From Trichaptum fuscoviolaceum (lineage: Eukaryota > Basidiomycota > Agaricomycetes > Hymenochaetales > Trichaptaceae), in NCBI GenBank assembly GCA_910574455.1, contig CAJSYZ010000008.1, positions 1,924,707-1,988,706 on the forward strand: a DNA stretch of 64,000 bases, read 5' to 3'. The first letter of the stretch is position 1. Each line of letters begins with the position of its first letter. Positions 1-12,500 of the stretch are shown here, one piece after another. The notes beneath the pieces are model-generated. The model searched no databases, had not been told where the DNA came from, and saw only the letters and a program-made list of their open reading frames with translations. The position numbers and the translations under genes were made by a program.

Positions 1-33
1 CACATCCAAGGAATACTACTAGTAGAGCAAACA

Positions 34-2678
34 ATGACCGACGCGGATGTGAGTTCTGCGTTCTCCATCTCTGTCACAGGCAATACTGATTGCTGACTAC
101 CCCAATAGTACAAGACGAAGATGTACTGGGAGTTACAACGCCACCTTTCAGTGCGCAATGTGCGTCCTATGCCTTCCTTCACTGACACTGGCAATACTGA
201 TTACTGCATCACCCATCTCTAGTTTTGCAGGCCCTAGGGGTTAACGTTGAAGAAGCTGCAGGAGGACATTCTTCATCAATGCCGACTGAAAGTGAGTCCT
301 TCCTTCCCTTCACTGACACTGGCGAAACTGATTGGTACTTAACCCGTTACCAGTTTCACAGGCCCCAGAAACTGCGATTACTGATGACGAACCTGTGCAA
401 GGACAAGGTTCGGGGGAACGATTTATCATTGCCGGTGGCCCGCCCGTGGGTCATTCACCGTCACGAGTTCCTTAGACTCGGAGGGGGGAAGCCTCCTACT
501 ATCAATTCCTCTCGCATCCCTTCAACCAGACTTGAAGTCACAGCAAACCAAGTCCGTCCTGTCTTCAGCGGTTGTGAATACGATTCTCGCGCAAAATCCT
601 AACGCTTATCTCCCACGACGAACACATGTGTCAGAAGAGGAGCAGAAAGGTTACTACCTTGGCTTCCCTGGCAAACCGCGCCTGCTCGGGCGAACCGGTC
701 CCAATTGGACGGCGACCAAAAAACGTAAATATGTGGGCATTGTTGGAAATCACCAGATTGCCAATGTATGGCCGCAACTGCTCAAGAAGATCATGAAGTA
801 TCTCGATTCCGAGAATTTGCGGTGGAACAGTCTGGAAGCCAACCGTGTTGCCTACGGAGATAGTCGGGTGTGCCCTGTTTTTGTTTTGATCGGAGTCAAC
901 GACCCGTCACTTCGCACTGAAGATGCGTGCCGCATCGCGGAACGCGTTAAAGAGTTCCTCTTTGAAATGCGCATCTTCGACGTTGAGGTCGAGCTCAGGG
1001 AGCGAAAAATCATTAGCGCCTCAGGCCAGGGCAAAGCTTCTGTCAGTGTTCCACCTGTTGTGCGCACTGGCACCGGCGACTCAAATACTCTGGCTAGCGG
1101 TCATGCTGAGACTGGCGTTGGCAATACCGCTCCCGTTCACACTGGCTTCAGTTTTCATCCGGAACTCACCAACCTTCCCAGACGTTCCGATCGTCGCACT
1201 GCTCCGACGAACAATGGAGGTGCGGGGGATGTCACTGAGCATAATGACGGTAACAGCACCAGGCCCCTTGTCGCTAGCGCTCACGGGGCAGAACCCTACG
1301 CCTACCCAACAGAGATACTGTTCACCGCACCTGCGGGAGCCGATAATTATTTCCGCCTGTGGGATCGCATGATGGATTTCCCAAGCAGGCCAGTGGCAGC
1401 TGCCAACAAGCCAATCAGTCGTATGACACCGTCTTTCTCCATGGTCACAGGAACTTGCCTTGGCAATCTGGAGGGTGGCTTCTCAACGGGGTCGCTCTTT
1501 ATCCTACAAAAGCTCGATAACACGACGTTCAAGGTGTTCATCCTCGGTACTCGCCATGGCAACGTTCCTTCGAAATTCGGAGACTACGATCCATATGCAG
1601 ATACAACAATTAAGCCGCGCGACCCAAACGACAATTGCCCAATTTATCTCTTCTCTCGCGAGGCTCTAGCCGCCCATGTGCCAATGATTGGCGCGCTTCA
1701 CGATGAGTTAGAAGCGGCAGCGTTTACTCAGCCACTGGCACCTGATCTTCCGCCGTCTGCTGAACAACAAGCTTTCGCGGATATCGTAAACAAGTGTCAA
1801 TTCATTGAGCAATCTTGGCTTGATAAGACGTCATCGCCATGTTTGTGGATTAATAATCGTATTGGGAAAGTGGCCAATGCTCCCCCTCGAAGAATGGGTA
1901 ACTTGACTATCTCCAAGACACCCTACCTTACGGATTGGTGCTTGATCGAGGTGGACGACCAATGCCTCCCCAACGAATTTGAATTTTCCTCTACTGATGG
2001 TGAAGGTCTCATTGGAACAATTTCTATAACGTCATCGACATTAATAGGCTTCCTCCATCGTCGGCAGCTCAGTCTGTACCACGAGAAGCACTCTTGTCTA
2101 GGCTTGGCTGGAAAGGGAGGGACTTCTTTAGTCCAATCCGAATTGCGGGATATGTTCCGGAAGAAAATATATTCCCCCGGGTCCAGGAGCACCAATTGGA
2201 CGCAGATTATGATTATGGATGGACTTTCATCGACAATCTCGTCGCTGTGGGGTTTAAGCAAACTGTGTACAAATGGGGCTGGAAAACTGGCCATACGTTA
2301 GGCGAGGTCAACAACGTTGCTGCCGTTCTCAGATCTATGCAGGTTTCCCCTGGGCACGTTGAGCAGACTACGCATATTGCTTTACAGATCCCACCGGGTT
2401 CAGTTGGTTTAGGGAATATCGGGCATAGGAACAATGCTATGTTCGCAGAACCGGGGGATTCGGGTGCCATAATCATTGATCAGCACAGACGTGCAGTTGG
2501 TACCATTTCAGCTTGCGGACTCATCGAAGCGAGGGATAGGGATAATCAGAGTGTACTCGACGGTTATACTTATGGTGTCGCTCTATGGCAAACGGTGAAA
2601 GATCTTGAGACCTCTTTTTCTCTAGCTGAAAGTGAATTCAAGCTAGGCATGAATGCACTTCCGGACAATGAAGTATAA
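34..2678 (+). CDS. Chymotrypsin-fold (PA clan) protease-like protein, paralog 1
   Basis: The main coding part runs in one open frame from about 472 to 1999. A 68-nt intron at 2000-2067 (gtgaag...ggcag) shifts into the frame that ends at 2678. The N-terminal ~130 residues (GxPRLLGRTG, then VGIVGNHQI) form a domain shared with the gene at 40197-43121. The C-terminal half carries a trypsin-type triad: His in GTRHGN (codon 1555-1557), Asp in TDWCLIEV (1933-1935) and Ser in PGDSGA (2460-2462). The motif YKWGWKTGHTLG before the Ser is also shared. I infer an intracellular serine protease or protease-derived protein; no signal peptide is seen. The 5' end is tentative: small exons at about 34-48, 109-150, 230-281 and 345-434 can be joined by GT-AG introns, but the gene could also begin outside the window. 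Substrate unknown. Confidence 0.72.
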
Positions 2679-2869
2679 CGATGCTCCTCTCAACTCCTAT
2701 AGTAGTAATTAGTGGAGCTCTTTTCTTATTCTCATGCGATGGTGTTGCGTATTCGTACGTTTGTTTCCTGCTCTGTGTTTGATGGCCTTTGGCGTGCGCT
2801 TTATGTGGTAGTACATGTATGACTTGAGGAAATGGGAATGATATTGCAAGTGTGGTTTCCATCCGTGAA

Positions 2870-3300
2870 CTTGAAGTATACTGCTAGCTAGTAGCCAGTG
2901 ATAACTTGAACTTGTACTTGTTCTAGTGACATGATTCGCGACTTGGACTCGGACAGTTGGAGGATCGTCTTCCCTCGGCGGATGGGCCCTGATTTGAAGT
3001 TTATGGGGAATTATTGCTTATTACTTCAAGATGAAGCCACTTGAACTTCAGGCTGTATAATCATGGTCTTGAATCATTGTATGCGTAACAACGTTGGAAG
3101 TTAAACTTGAAGGGGACACGGAAAGTTCAAGTTGCGGAGTCATACGACTCAGCCTCCAAGTCGGATCATGATGCATTGCCATCGTTCAAGTTGAAGCTCA
3201 GGCTGCCACTGCCAGTGGCAGTGGACTCTGACCCTCCTCAGGCTCCGGTACCGAACTACCACCATGTTCGAGTAATACTGCTATAGTAGTGGGTTTATCA
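2870..3300. repeat. Mosaic of short dyad-symmetric words downstream of protease paralog 1
   Basis: This stretch is dense in recurring short words on both strands: cttgaacttg, acttcaagat, ttcaagttgaag, ctcaggctgcc, cactgccagtggcagtg, gactcgg and agtagt. Each word is itself a partial palindrome or occurs in both orientations. The same words recur at 3840-3985, 5285-5345, 39690-39975, 43125-43965, 49195-49400 and 53520-53760. No coding potential is seen. It may be the subterminal repeat region of a DNA transposon (inference). Confidence 0.55.
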
Positions 3301-3839
3301 TAAGATACATTTCTGCAAATACTGTGAGATATATATATTGTAGACGATGCACGAAGAGGCAGCATGAAGATGGTTTACGGCATAAAGGAAATAGGGATAG
3401 ATATGTACGAGGTCTGTACAACTTGAAGGATGGGGAACGGCGAAGAAAGAACTTGAAGGACCTCCTGAAGACTCGGAGAAACATGAAATAGAGTGGATAG
3501 AAAAGGTGAGTAAATATGAATGCAATCCAAGGAACCACAACTCATATGTACCATCATGATGATAGGCTTCGTACTACATACTATTTCAGTGCACGCGACA
3601 TCATCTCTGCTGGTCCTGGCACTGACAAACGTCAGCCTGAGCAGCTTCGTTTTCGAACTTGTTGAAGCTACAGCCTGCCAGTGACTACTTAATTTGTCAC
3701 ACGTTACCCCTCATGAAGGACAGAAGGGTGTTAAAGCACTTTACCATCACATTTGAGGTCTCAAGAACTGCATAGTGATAGAAGTATGGATATCATATAA
3801 GTTTTTGAGATAATATCGAGAAAATGAGGCAGGAAAAAG

Positions 3840-3985
3840 TGAACAAGAGCATAGATTTTAGCTCAGCCTGCTGCCACTGCACTGGCAGTGGCAGCCTTGG
3901 TGCCACTGGCAGTGCCAGTGAGCGCACAGCCAAAATCATAGGAAGGTATCCTGTGACTGCCAGTGTCACTTCAAGTTGAGTCACC
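3840..3985. repeat. CACTGGCAGTG-rich palindromic repeat
   Basis: A concentrated run of cactggcagtg/ccactggcagtgccagtg variants, which can fold back on itself, ends with cttcaagttg. It uses the same vocabulary as the mosaic at 2870-3300. The DNA between them (3300-3840) contains no gene that I can support. Confidence 0.55.
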
Positions 3986-4329
3986 GCTTTTTACACCCAC
4001 CTCAGGCTGTATTGTTGAACTTGTACTTCCTCCACCGTTTTCCTCGAGGAAGCCCAAGAAACCTACGGCGACGTGGGCGAACTACACAACCTCGCTATCA
4101 CTCGGAATTACAGGCCCAGACGAGGAACGAAATTACCTGAGCTCGAACGTTGAAAGACTCAGTGTTTAGTAGGCGATTGGAAAGTTGTCGCACCACCCCC
4201 CTCCGCGGTTCCCCGGTCACTCAAAAGAAGGCGTGCTTTAAGGCGGACAGCCGCAGACTCGGACCCAAGAGGCGAAGATAGAAAGTGTGGTGGACGAGGA
4301 GGAGTGCTAGCCTGAGTGGGCTTGAAACA

Positions 4330-4715
4330 GTTTGAATGTGTCTCGATCTCTTGAAATTTCGTGAGTTCCTTCTTTCCGTTACCGATTCCGAGTCCTTGGA
4401 AATCAGGTATCACGAAGTTTTTAAATGTTTCTTCAGAGAAATGAAGACAGCTTCAAAATGACTGTGACTCGATCTCTTAAAATTTCGTGAGTTCCTTTTT
4501 TCTGTCTCCTCGGAAATCAAATATCACAAAGTCTTCACAATGCTTCTTCAGAGAAATGAAGACAGCTTCAAGATGACTGTGACTCGATCTCTTAAAATTT
4601 TGTGAGTTCTTTTTTCCGGATCAACTTCGGAAATCAGATATAACAAAGTCTCCCAATGCTTCTTCAGAGTAATGAAATCAAGAAGACGACTTCAAGATGA
4701 ACTTTACTTGATTTC
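4330..4715 (+). repeat. Three-copy tandem repeat, unit ~113-140 bp
   Basis: Three diverged units follow head to tail at about 4330-4470, 4471-4583 and 4584-4710. Each contains ctcgatctcttaaaatttcg, then gtgagttcctt, ggaaatcaaatat, caaagtc, and a tail cttcttcagagaaatgaaga with cttcaagatgac. Differences are point changes and small indels. No protein is conserved through the units. Between here and 5600 I see only weak ORFs, including a 94-codon one at 4822-5106 with one hydrophobic stretch and no recognisable family. Confidence 0.75.
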
Positions 4716-5284
4716 GTACTAAAGCGGATTTATTCTCTTCCATCAGAATCAGAGCGCTGCGCAGTGTGACTCGGACTCGCAGGCGGTGGGCGGTGAGCGC
4801 TCTTTCGAATAATCCAGAAGAATGGTTCAAACAGCTTCAAGTTATAAAAGGAGGACAAAATATCTCTTTGCTAAATATCCTATGCTCGCGCGATCATTAA
4901 CTGTCATGCTACTCAACATTATAACCTTTATCCTGCGCTTCATAGCAGCATTTATGTCTAATTGCGGAGTCCGAGTCGGAGGAAGGCGCGAGTTGGACGA
5001 AGAGGACGCGATTGACAAAGGTGATTCAAGCCGTTTACTATCTCAGTACAGATTGAGAGCTGACCCTTTGTTTCCTACAGTATACGATAGACTCGGAGAA
5101 TTCTGACGCTACTAGTGGCAGCGTCGGTTGTTATGAGAGGTGTGAGGTTCGTTCAAAAAATGCTAGGGTATGTATAACTTCCTGCCTCAGCACTGTTTAT
5201 TCACTTACAAGTAGTCTACCATCTTCCAGTCTCTCTCTATGATTCAGGGCTTGACTTTTCAAAATTTCCACAACAACTTAAATC

Positions 5285-5345
5285 GACACAGGCATGACTC
5301 AGGCTAGTACTACTCTAGTACTAGTAGTAGTAGTAGCGGTGCTCC
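5285..5345. repeat. CTAGTA/TAGTAG low-complexity block
   Basis: This short block of gactcaggctagtactac followed by ctagtactagtagtagtag is part of the palindromic word vocabulary found around the accessory genes. It may be the outer edge of the repeat-rich segment that starts at about 2870. Confidence 0.5.
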
Positions 5346-5599
5346 TTCAAGTGCAAATTGTTTTCTCGCTTCCACCAGAACAAACATTTTACTTTACTAT
5401 GAAAGATTAGAAATATCATATTGCTGGCATGTGTTTATCAGATATAATATGTATTCAAGTTGGTAAGTGCAATGATACACAGCATCAAAGTTGAGTGATG
5501 ACATCCAATTTGGAGAACTTCCGTTTCGAAACTGATGCACTTATGTTGCACTTACCATTGCACTTGAACTGCCCACTGGCATGCCGGTGCTTAAACCTC

Positions 5600-5805
5600 A
5601 CTTAATCCTGGCTTGCCGCCTGATGTACAATTCCCCTCCTTTTGCACTGATTTTATCCTGAAACGCCGTGTTTTAAGGCCATCAGGCAGCCAGACAACCC
5701 TTCAGGCAGGCGTGGCAGCGCTTCGACCCATTTAAGAAAGCTTCAGGGCGCGCCAGGACGCGCCAGTCGCCGTAAGCAAAAGGAAGTTTCCCTGATGAAG
5801 AGCAA
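5600..5805 (+). repeat. Dispersed repeat, copy A
   Basis: About 170-200 bp here match, in reverse complement and at roughly 85% by eye, the segment at 35380-35760. Shared blocks include cttgccgcctgatgtaca, cctgaaacgccg, ttttaaggccatcaggcagc, cttcaggcagg, acccatttaag and cgccgtaagcaaaaggaag. The unit is rich in tcagg/cctga words. It is noncoding and probably a MITE-like or SINE-like interspersed repeat. It lies only about 320 bp before the gap1 start codon, so it may sit in that promoter. Confidence 0.7.
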
Positions 5806-6123
5806 CAGCGCCAAAAAAGGGAGACGGGAGTGGCACTGAGCGACCGCATCTACAACTTCTGCCCTCCAATATCATTTCTCGTCTCACATACCTTGTCCTC
5901 ATACCATCACCTTCTCTTCACGACTCCCTGCTCCGTTTTATTATTATATACCAACTATCATCCCCAGCAGTGCTGGCCATCGGCGTTCCTAACGTCTCTC
6001 CTCCCTTCAGTCGCTAAATTTACGACTTGTACAACCTGACTCGCAGCTTGGGCACGACATTCGAGCATTCTCTTCTTCAAGAAGTCGCGACATTAGCATA
6101 CACCTATCTTGGATTTCTCTGTC

Positions 6124-8915
6124 ATGTCCTCCTACTATGACCAGCCCGCGTCGCCGGGCACTACGTCCGCTCGACGCCTTACGAACAGGAACACAAATCG
6201 ATACAGTGTGAACCACTTTTTTAGTATGGCTGCGGAACAGGACATGGAAGTGCAAGATGAACTGGCCCGAGGTATGCTCTACCTGACCACTGCGTGGCAC
6301 TCATGGCGCTCTCTGCTGGATTGACGCTAATTGATTATCATAATAGCCCAGAAGCGTTTACGCGATTTAAAGGGGCGCATATCAGCACAGTCGAAGAGGA
6401 ATTTTGTTTTGGAGAGAGATGTTCGTTATCTTGATTCGCGGATTGCGCTCCTAATCCAGAACAGAATGGCATTAGACGAGGTGAGATCATGTGTTAATTC
6501 GTATTCGACTCGTTCATTTACACGTAAATGATAGCAAAATGAAGTTGAACGTCACCTCGAGGAAGTCGACCCGACCGAAGGTCAATATCCAGACGACCGG
6601 AAACTTCAGCAATATTCCAACTTGTTCTTCCTTCTACAATCTGAGCCTCGCCACGTTGCTGCCCTATGCCGGCTCGTATCGCTCACGGAGATCGATACAC
6701 TGTTGCAAACCGTTATGTTCACACTCTACGGGAACCAATACGAGAGTCGGGAGGAGCATTTGCTATTGACTATGTTTCAATCAGTGCTAAGCTCGCAGTT
6801 CGAGACTGCGACAGAATTCGGATCTTTGCTGCGTGCCAATACGCCAGTAAGTCGAATGATGACCACCTATACTCGACGTGGACCCGGTCAGAGTTATCTC
6901 AAGAGTGTGCTCGCCGAACGGATAAACAGTCTTATCGAACACAAGGAGCTCAACCTGGAGATCAATCCTCTCAAAGTATACGAACAGATGATCAACCAAA
7001 TTGAGGAGGAGACTGGCAGCCTTCCTGAGAACCTGCCGCGTGGCGTTGCACCCGAGGCGGCTGCAGCGAACCCGGACGTGCAGGCCATTATTGCACCACG
7101 CCTTACTATGCTGATGGAAATTGCGAACAGCTTCTTGCTGACGATAATTGACAGTTTGGAATCCGTTCCATACGGTATTCGGTGGATTTGCAAGCAAATC
7201 CGGAGTTTGACGAGGGTATGGCTTGGATTAACATTTTGCGGTAGATTTAAATGACTAAAGACAGCTGTTCAATATAGCGCAAATACCCTGAAGCTACCGA
7301 CTATGCGATCTGCTCTCTTATTGGTGGCTTCTTTTTTCTTCGTTTCATTAACCCTGCTATTGTCACCCCTCAAGCATACATGTTGGTGGAAGGCGTGCCG
7401 GCGAAACACCCAAGGCGGACATTGACTTTGGTGAGTCCGCTTAAATAAAACCGTTGACATGAGAGGGTCTGACTCTTGCCGTCCCTAGATTGCAAAGATG
7501 TTACAGAACCTCGCCAATAAACCCTCGTATGCGAAGGAAGCATACATGAGCCAGCTCAATCCATTCGTAGATAACAATAAGGCCCGTATCAACCAATTCT
7601 TGAACAACCTATGTGAGGTTGGAGACTTCTATGATACCCTTGAGGTATGCACTCATTTTAAATAATGAGCAATTTCTACTGCTTACAGTATTGCATTAGA
7701 TGGACCAATACATGGCACTTTCGAAGAAAGATCTCATGATCCATATCACAATGAATGAGCTCTATAACACGCACTCCCTTCTCCTCCAGCATATTGATAC
7801 ATTGGTGGGTTCAAACGACATCAACGTATCTCCGCATTCATGCTGACACAATCTCCTTCAGGCGCCCAATGACAAACAACATTTGCGTATACTCACTGAC
7901 GAGCTTGGTGCCGCCCCGTCGCAGGTTCCTCGAAAAGAGAATCGCACCATTGAACTCCATCTTTACAGCCGCTGGGAGACGCCCATCCAAGATATCCAAA
8001 GTGCACTTCTCGATAGCGTTTCTTCAAGCGACATGTTGTATATGGAAACGAAGTCAATATTCGTCCAGCTCATACGCTCAATGCCGCCAGTCGCTGAGAA
8101 GCGTCCATTTAACCTCCCGGTTATCGCCGAGCGCGCTGCAACAACCAAGGACGCAGCACTTGTCAGACGGGGCATTAAGGTCAAGGAGATGCTCCGTGAG
8201 CTGGAGGAACAAAAGATCGTCGATCATGTGGACGGATATAAGCTCATGGAAGAAGAGGTCGCCGCAGAGCTTGTTCACCTCGGTAATATGCGCGAAAAAG
8301 TAATGCTGGAGATGCGGTCTCTCGAGGCAGTCTATAAGACGATATGCGATCACAACAACTATATGAGGGCACAACTTGAACAGTACAAGGCGTATCTCCA
8401 GAATGTGCGGCTGACTGCAACAAAGGAAAAAGGGTCGTCCACTGGTGTCGGGGTCGTCACTGTGGGTGGCAAAGAGAAGAAGCCTACTAAAACTACAGTG
8501 CTGGGTCCGTATCGGTTTACGCATGCGCAGCTTGAGAAGGAGGGTATTATTGTGGAAAGCAATGTACCAGACAATAGGTATGTCACTTGTAGGCTGGTTG
8601 CCCTGCAATTAATCTAATGTGTCTTGTCAGACGACCCAACATCTACTTCAATATCACCTCGCCTACCCCGGGAACATTTATCATAGCTTTGCATTACAAA
8701 GGACGTGATAAAGCAATTCTGGAAATGGATCTGAAAATAGATGACCTACTTGAGAAGGTGAGTGAAAATTTTGTATCTATTATTGGGTTTTCATTGAGTG
8801 TTTCATTCCGCGTGAACAGCAAAAGGACAACAAACACCTTTTGGATCTTGAGTATGTGCAACTCAACGTACCGAAAGTTCTGGGGTTGTTGAAGAAGGTC
8901 TTTGCCAAGCGTTGA
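6124..8915 (+). CDS. gap1: RasGAP of the IQGAP type (fission yeast Gap1/Sar1-like)
   Basis: Spliced from about nine exons; the first junction is 6271/6347. The product is ~750 residues and should stimulate GTP hydrolysis by Ras at the cell membrane. A short N-terminal coiled coil ([20 protein letters not shown]) precedes the RasGAP domain. The arginine finger is in [14 protein letters not shown] and the stabilising motif is [17 protein letters not shown], both intact. The C-terminal RasGAP_C region (from YSRWETPIQ through the last exon, ending LLKKVFAKR) follows. No calponin-homology or IQ motifs are present, as in fungal Gap1 rather than full IQGAP. The start at 6124 ([11 protein letters not shown]) was chosen as the first well-placed ATG in frame with exon 2; an ATG 15 nt upstream is also in frame. 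Confidence 0.9.
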
Positions 8916-9377
8916 ACGAAAGAGACGATCAAACGAACACATTCATGCCAGTCTTGCCCTACTATTTATCACTGTTGTATAACGAACAACCACCCACATA
9001 CCTCTCGTTCCAATGATATCTATAATGTCACCCTACTTATTCTCCAGGAGATCTTCGGATGACTTGGGAGGGTTCATACGTTTCACTCTACTTCCAGTAT
9101 ATATACCACTTTCTTTCGTCCCCTTTCGCTGCTATTCCACTTCCTATGTTCCGGCCCATGGTAAAACATTGCGAGCCTATGTTCAGATTTCTGCATTCCT
9201 TTCCTCACCGTCTTTCCCTTAAGTTTCAGTATCAGTATCAGTTTCAGCACCGTCACTGTCCTTTTCTAGATGTATGGTCTAATTGTACAACTCTTTGTAT
9301 TATTGGAATTGCTGCATCCTTGTTGCCTCTCTCATACTCATGCAATCGGATTGTAACTTATCATTGCCCTCATCGCG

Positions 9378-9463
9378 GTGTGACAAGTTGGGGAGTGTGA
9401 CAACTTGAAGTGACGGTCGCGATACGTCACTTGTCCACGTGACGGTTTAGAGCGCGACGCGAG
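9378..9463 (+). promoter_or_regulatory. GTGAC-box array and MCB-like site upstream of BUB1
   Basis: The 140 bp before the BUB1 start codon hold five GTGAC cores: tgtgacaagttg (9379), tgtgacaacttg (9396), gtgacgg (9410), the inverted cgtcac (9425) and cacgtgacgg (9436). The last contains a CACGTG E-box. A gcgcgacgcg motif follows at 9452-9461 and resembles MluI cell-cycle boxes bound by MBF-type factors. Cell-cycle control of BUB1 would fit, but the link to specific factors is inference. Confidence 0.4.
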
Positions 9464-9514
9464 GGTTAAGTTGGAACTTGTCCTATACTCGAACTCAGCA
9501 CACGGCCCACAATC

Positions 9515-12500
9515 ATGGACCCATCGTCATCAAAACTACAAGGAACAGAAACTCGACATCAACTGGTGAAGGAAAGGGACCACTTTCGGCAGCGGACTGC
9601 AAGAGCCGCAGAGGAAGATGACCCGCTTGCGCTATTCGAAGGCTATGTAAAATGGCTCCTCGACCATGAAACTGACCTCTCAGTTGACGATCCATACGAA
9701 ATACTGGGGGATCTGGAGGAAGCTGTCAGGAGTCTTAGTGAAGACGCTGTGTATAAGAAGGACCTCCGATATCTCAAGTTATGGATTGCCTATGCCAAAC
9801 ACGTCGAAGACCCGGGTGTGGTTTACACATATCTGATCAAGCAAGAGATCGGGACCATCTTTTGTCCCCTCTACGAAGAATTCGCACTGCACCTGGAGCG
9901 TATAGGAAGGTGAGTACACGTTGTCTTGAGCCCATATTACAAGCTGACGCTGCACTTGGTCATGTATAGATCGGATCAGGCGAGGGGTGTGTATAGGCTC
10001 GGCATCTCCAAGTGCACACGCGCTGTGGAACGGCTGAAGACGCGATATCAGGAGTTTCAAACGCGTGAGGCGGCGGGGAACACCATGTCAAACACCAACA
10101 GGCCCGTTAACGCATCCAATCTTGACCAGGTGAGTGCTCATAATGTCATCTGGGATGCTTTATCTGAAAAGTTACACTCCATACGGAAGCTATCGTCGAA
10201 GGGGGCGAAGCTTTATCGAAACCCACTCCGTAACTTCAAGGTCCGGGGAAAGGCGATCGAGGCGAAACCACCCGCGAAAGTGACATCTCGCCCTTTCGAG
10301 GATTCTGATCCTTACGCATACGTCAAGCAAGGTCCCAGTACATCGTCAGGGAAGAATCCGGAGAAATACCGCTTTGATATGTCCTTACTCTTTAAGGATG
10401 GCAAAGAGTACTGTATTCAAGAGGCTCGTGCGAAACACCTTGGGCTACTCGGCAAGAAATGGGCGCCTCCACCTCCGACTGATTTCGCTAAAAAGTCGAG
10501 AACGGCGCTACTTCCTCCATCGGTTGCCGAGCCAACAGTGACAATCAACACGAAAGAAGCTCTCAAAGATGTGTTTGGGATGTACAATTCACCAGAGAAA
10601 ACTACAACAACGTTATTGCGGGCCGGTGCACTTGGCACTAAGTATGCGCCTGTTAAGGAAGTAGAGCAAGTCAACGCCATCCAGCCTCGAAACCTCCTAA
10701 GGACATTCAGCACCGCTGCCAATGATGAAAACGCCCAGAAGCAGGCTAAACCTACAAGTGAGTAGAAATAGAGTTTGAAAGGAGTGCTCTTGTCTGACCT
10801 GACGTAGCATTCCGCCCCTTTGTCGACGAGGAAGAAAAGAAAGAGAATGCAACCCCTGCACCAAAAGTAAGGTTCTTCTGATGACTATCGTCAGCAATTC
10901 ATTAATGTTCGATCACAGTTCAAGCCTTTTATGGACGAAAATGCGAACAGCAAAACACCGCATGTAACCCCTGGTCCTCGAAAGGGACTGGCGCTGAAGG
11001 AAGCTACGACACCGGCAGCAGCAACAACTCCGGTCTTCAGGGTTCACCAAGACGATCCTGATGATGAAGAAAGAGGCAACAATACTAGATCTCCTCAAGA
11101 AGTGTCAGCAAAGAACGTCTTCAGCAGAGTTTTTACGCCTGTGGCCCAGGCGGAGAAGACAACATCCCGGAGATCAGACGACTCACATGAAAAGCCAGGT
11201 GTTTTCCGTGATACAGTTTTCCGTGATCGCCCCGCGGAGCCTCCAAAAGGCGGAAAACTAGGCTCAGGAGTATTTAGTCGTCCCCCAGATATGCTACCAC
11301 AAAGCAACTCTCAACCGAGGACAGTCTTTGGCGTGAAAACGTCCTCCCCGTCAGATCAACCTCAAGAGTTACGGGAGCCTGTATTTCATCGTAGTTTCTC
11401 CTCTCAACGAACTCCCTTCACTCCTGTTTCTCGAGAACGCCAGCCTCTCGCTCCCAAGGAAGGGGTGTTCCGACCTTTCCGTTCTTCAGAAATTGAAGAG
11501 AATGACGATGTGGAAGAGGGCACGGACGACGAGGAATTGCTTGAGGCTGAGCTCCATGATGAAGTAGAAGAGCCATATTACGAGGAGGAACCTTATGAAG
11601 CTCCCATGGGCGGACGCTTCGGAGCATTTGATGTTATGACACCAATAGCCGAAAGGACATACGAATGCACGTCCAGCACAAGAATAATCAATACACCTTC
11701 GGATGGCACTGGCCCATTGTTAGACAAGGTGCTCTTGTATCATGACACGGACGCCGCGGCAGCCGCTGAGAAACTCGCAAAAGAACTGCAAGAAGAAAAT
11801 CAGTTAGACGAACATGAAGAGGAACAATACGACGACGCAGTGGACGACTCAGAGATGGACGGCCCAACACCAGATGACGATCTCGTGGAGAAGACAGGTA
11901 CACTCTCCCTCGTTGACGCAATCTCTGTGGCATCCTCATTCAAGCCTGCCAATCCTTGCAACCCTTCGGATCCTCAAATACTAAACGTCCTCCTTTCACT
12001 CATTCCCCATGAGCCCGAGTTTCATGACATGAGGACGGAGACTTCAGGACAGATCAATAGTCTGCAGAAATTCGCATCTAAACGCAGTCGAAATAGTGGT
12101 TCTTCACGAAGTTCTGACACTGAAGGCACCAAATCAGTTGATCTTCACCTTGCAGATCGACAGTTTGCGGTGATTGACAAACTAGGCGAAGGTGGATTTG
12201 GTGCGGTTTTCTTGGCGAGGGAAGGCAACGAGATGGATTCGGACGACGAGGATGACGGGGAGGCAATTTTGTACGCACTTAAGGTCGTAAAACCTCGCAA
12301 TATCTGGGAATATCACATCCTACGGCGGATTCACAGCGTCCTTCCCGCAGAGTGCAGAAGATCTGTGATCTGCCCGCAAGCTCTTTACGTCTACCGCGAC
12401 GAAAGTTTCCTTGTCCTCGAGTTCTGCAACCAAGGCACTCTCTTGGATCTTGTCAACAAGGCTGCGCAAGCTGGCGTGAAACAACAAGGGGCATGTCTTG

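Noticed and set aside
10130..10171. Extra 42-nt intron in BUB1 starting gtgagt
   Set aside because: The segment is a multiple of three with an open frame, the acceptor (aaag) is weak and the length is below the other introns here; it was kept as coding with a note.
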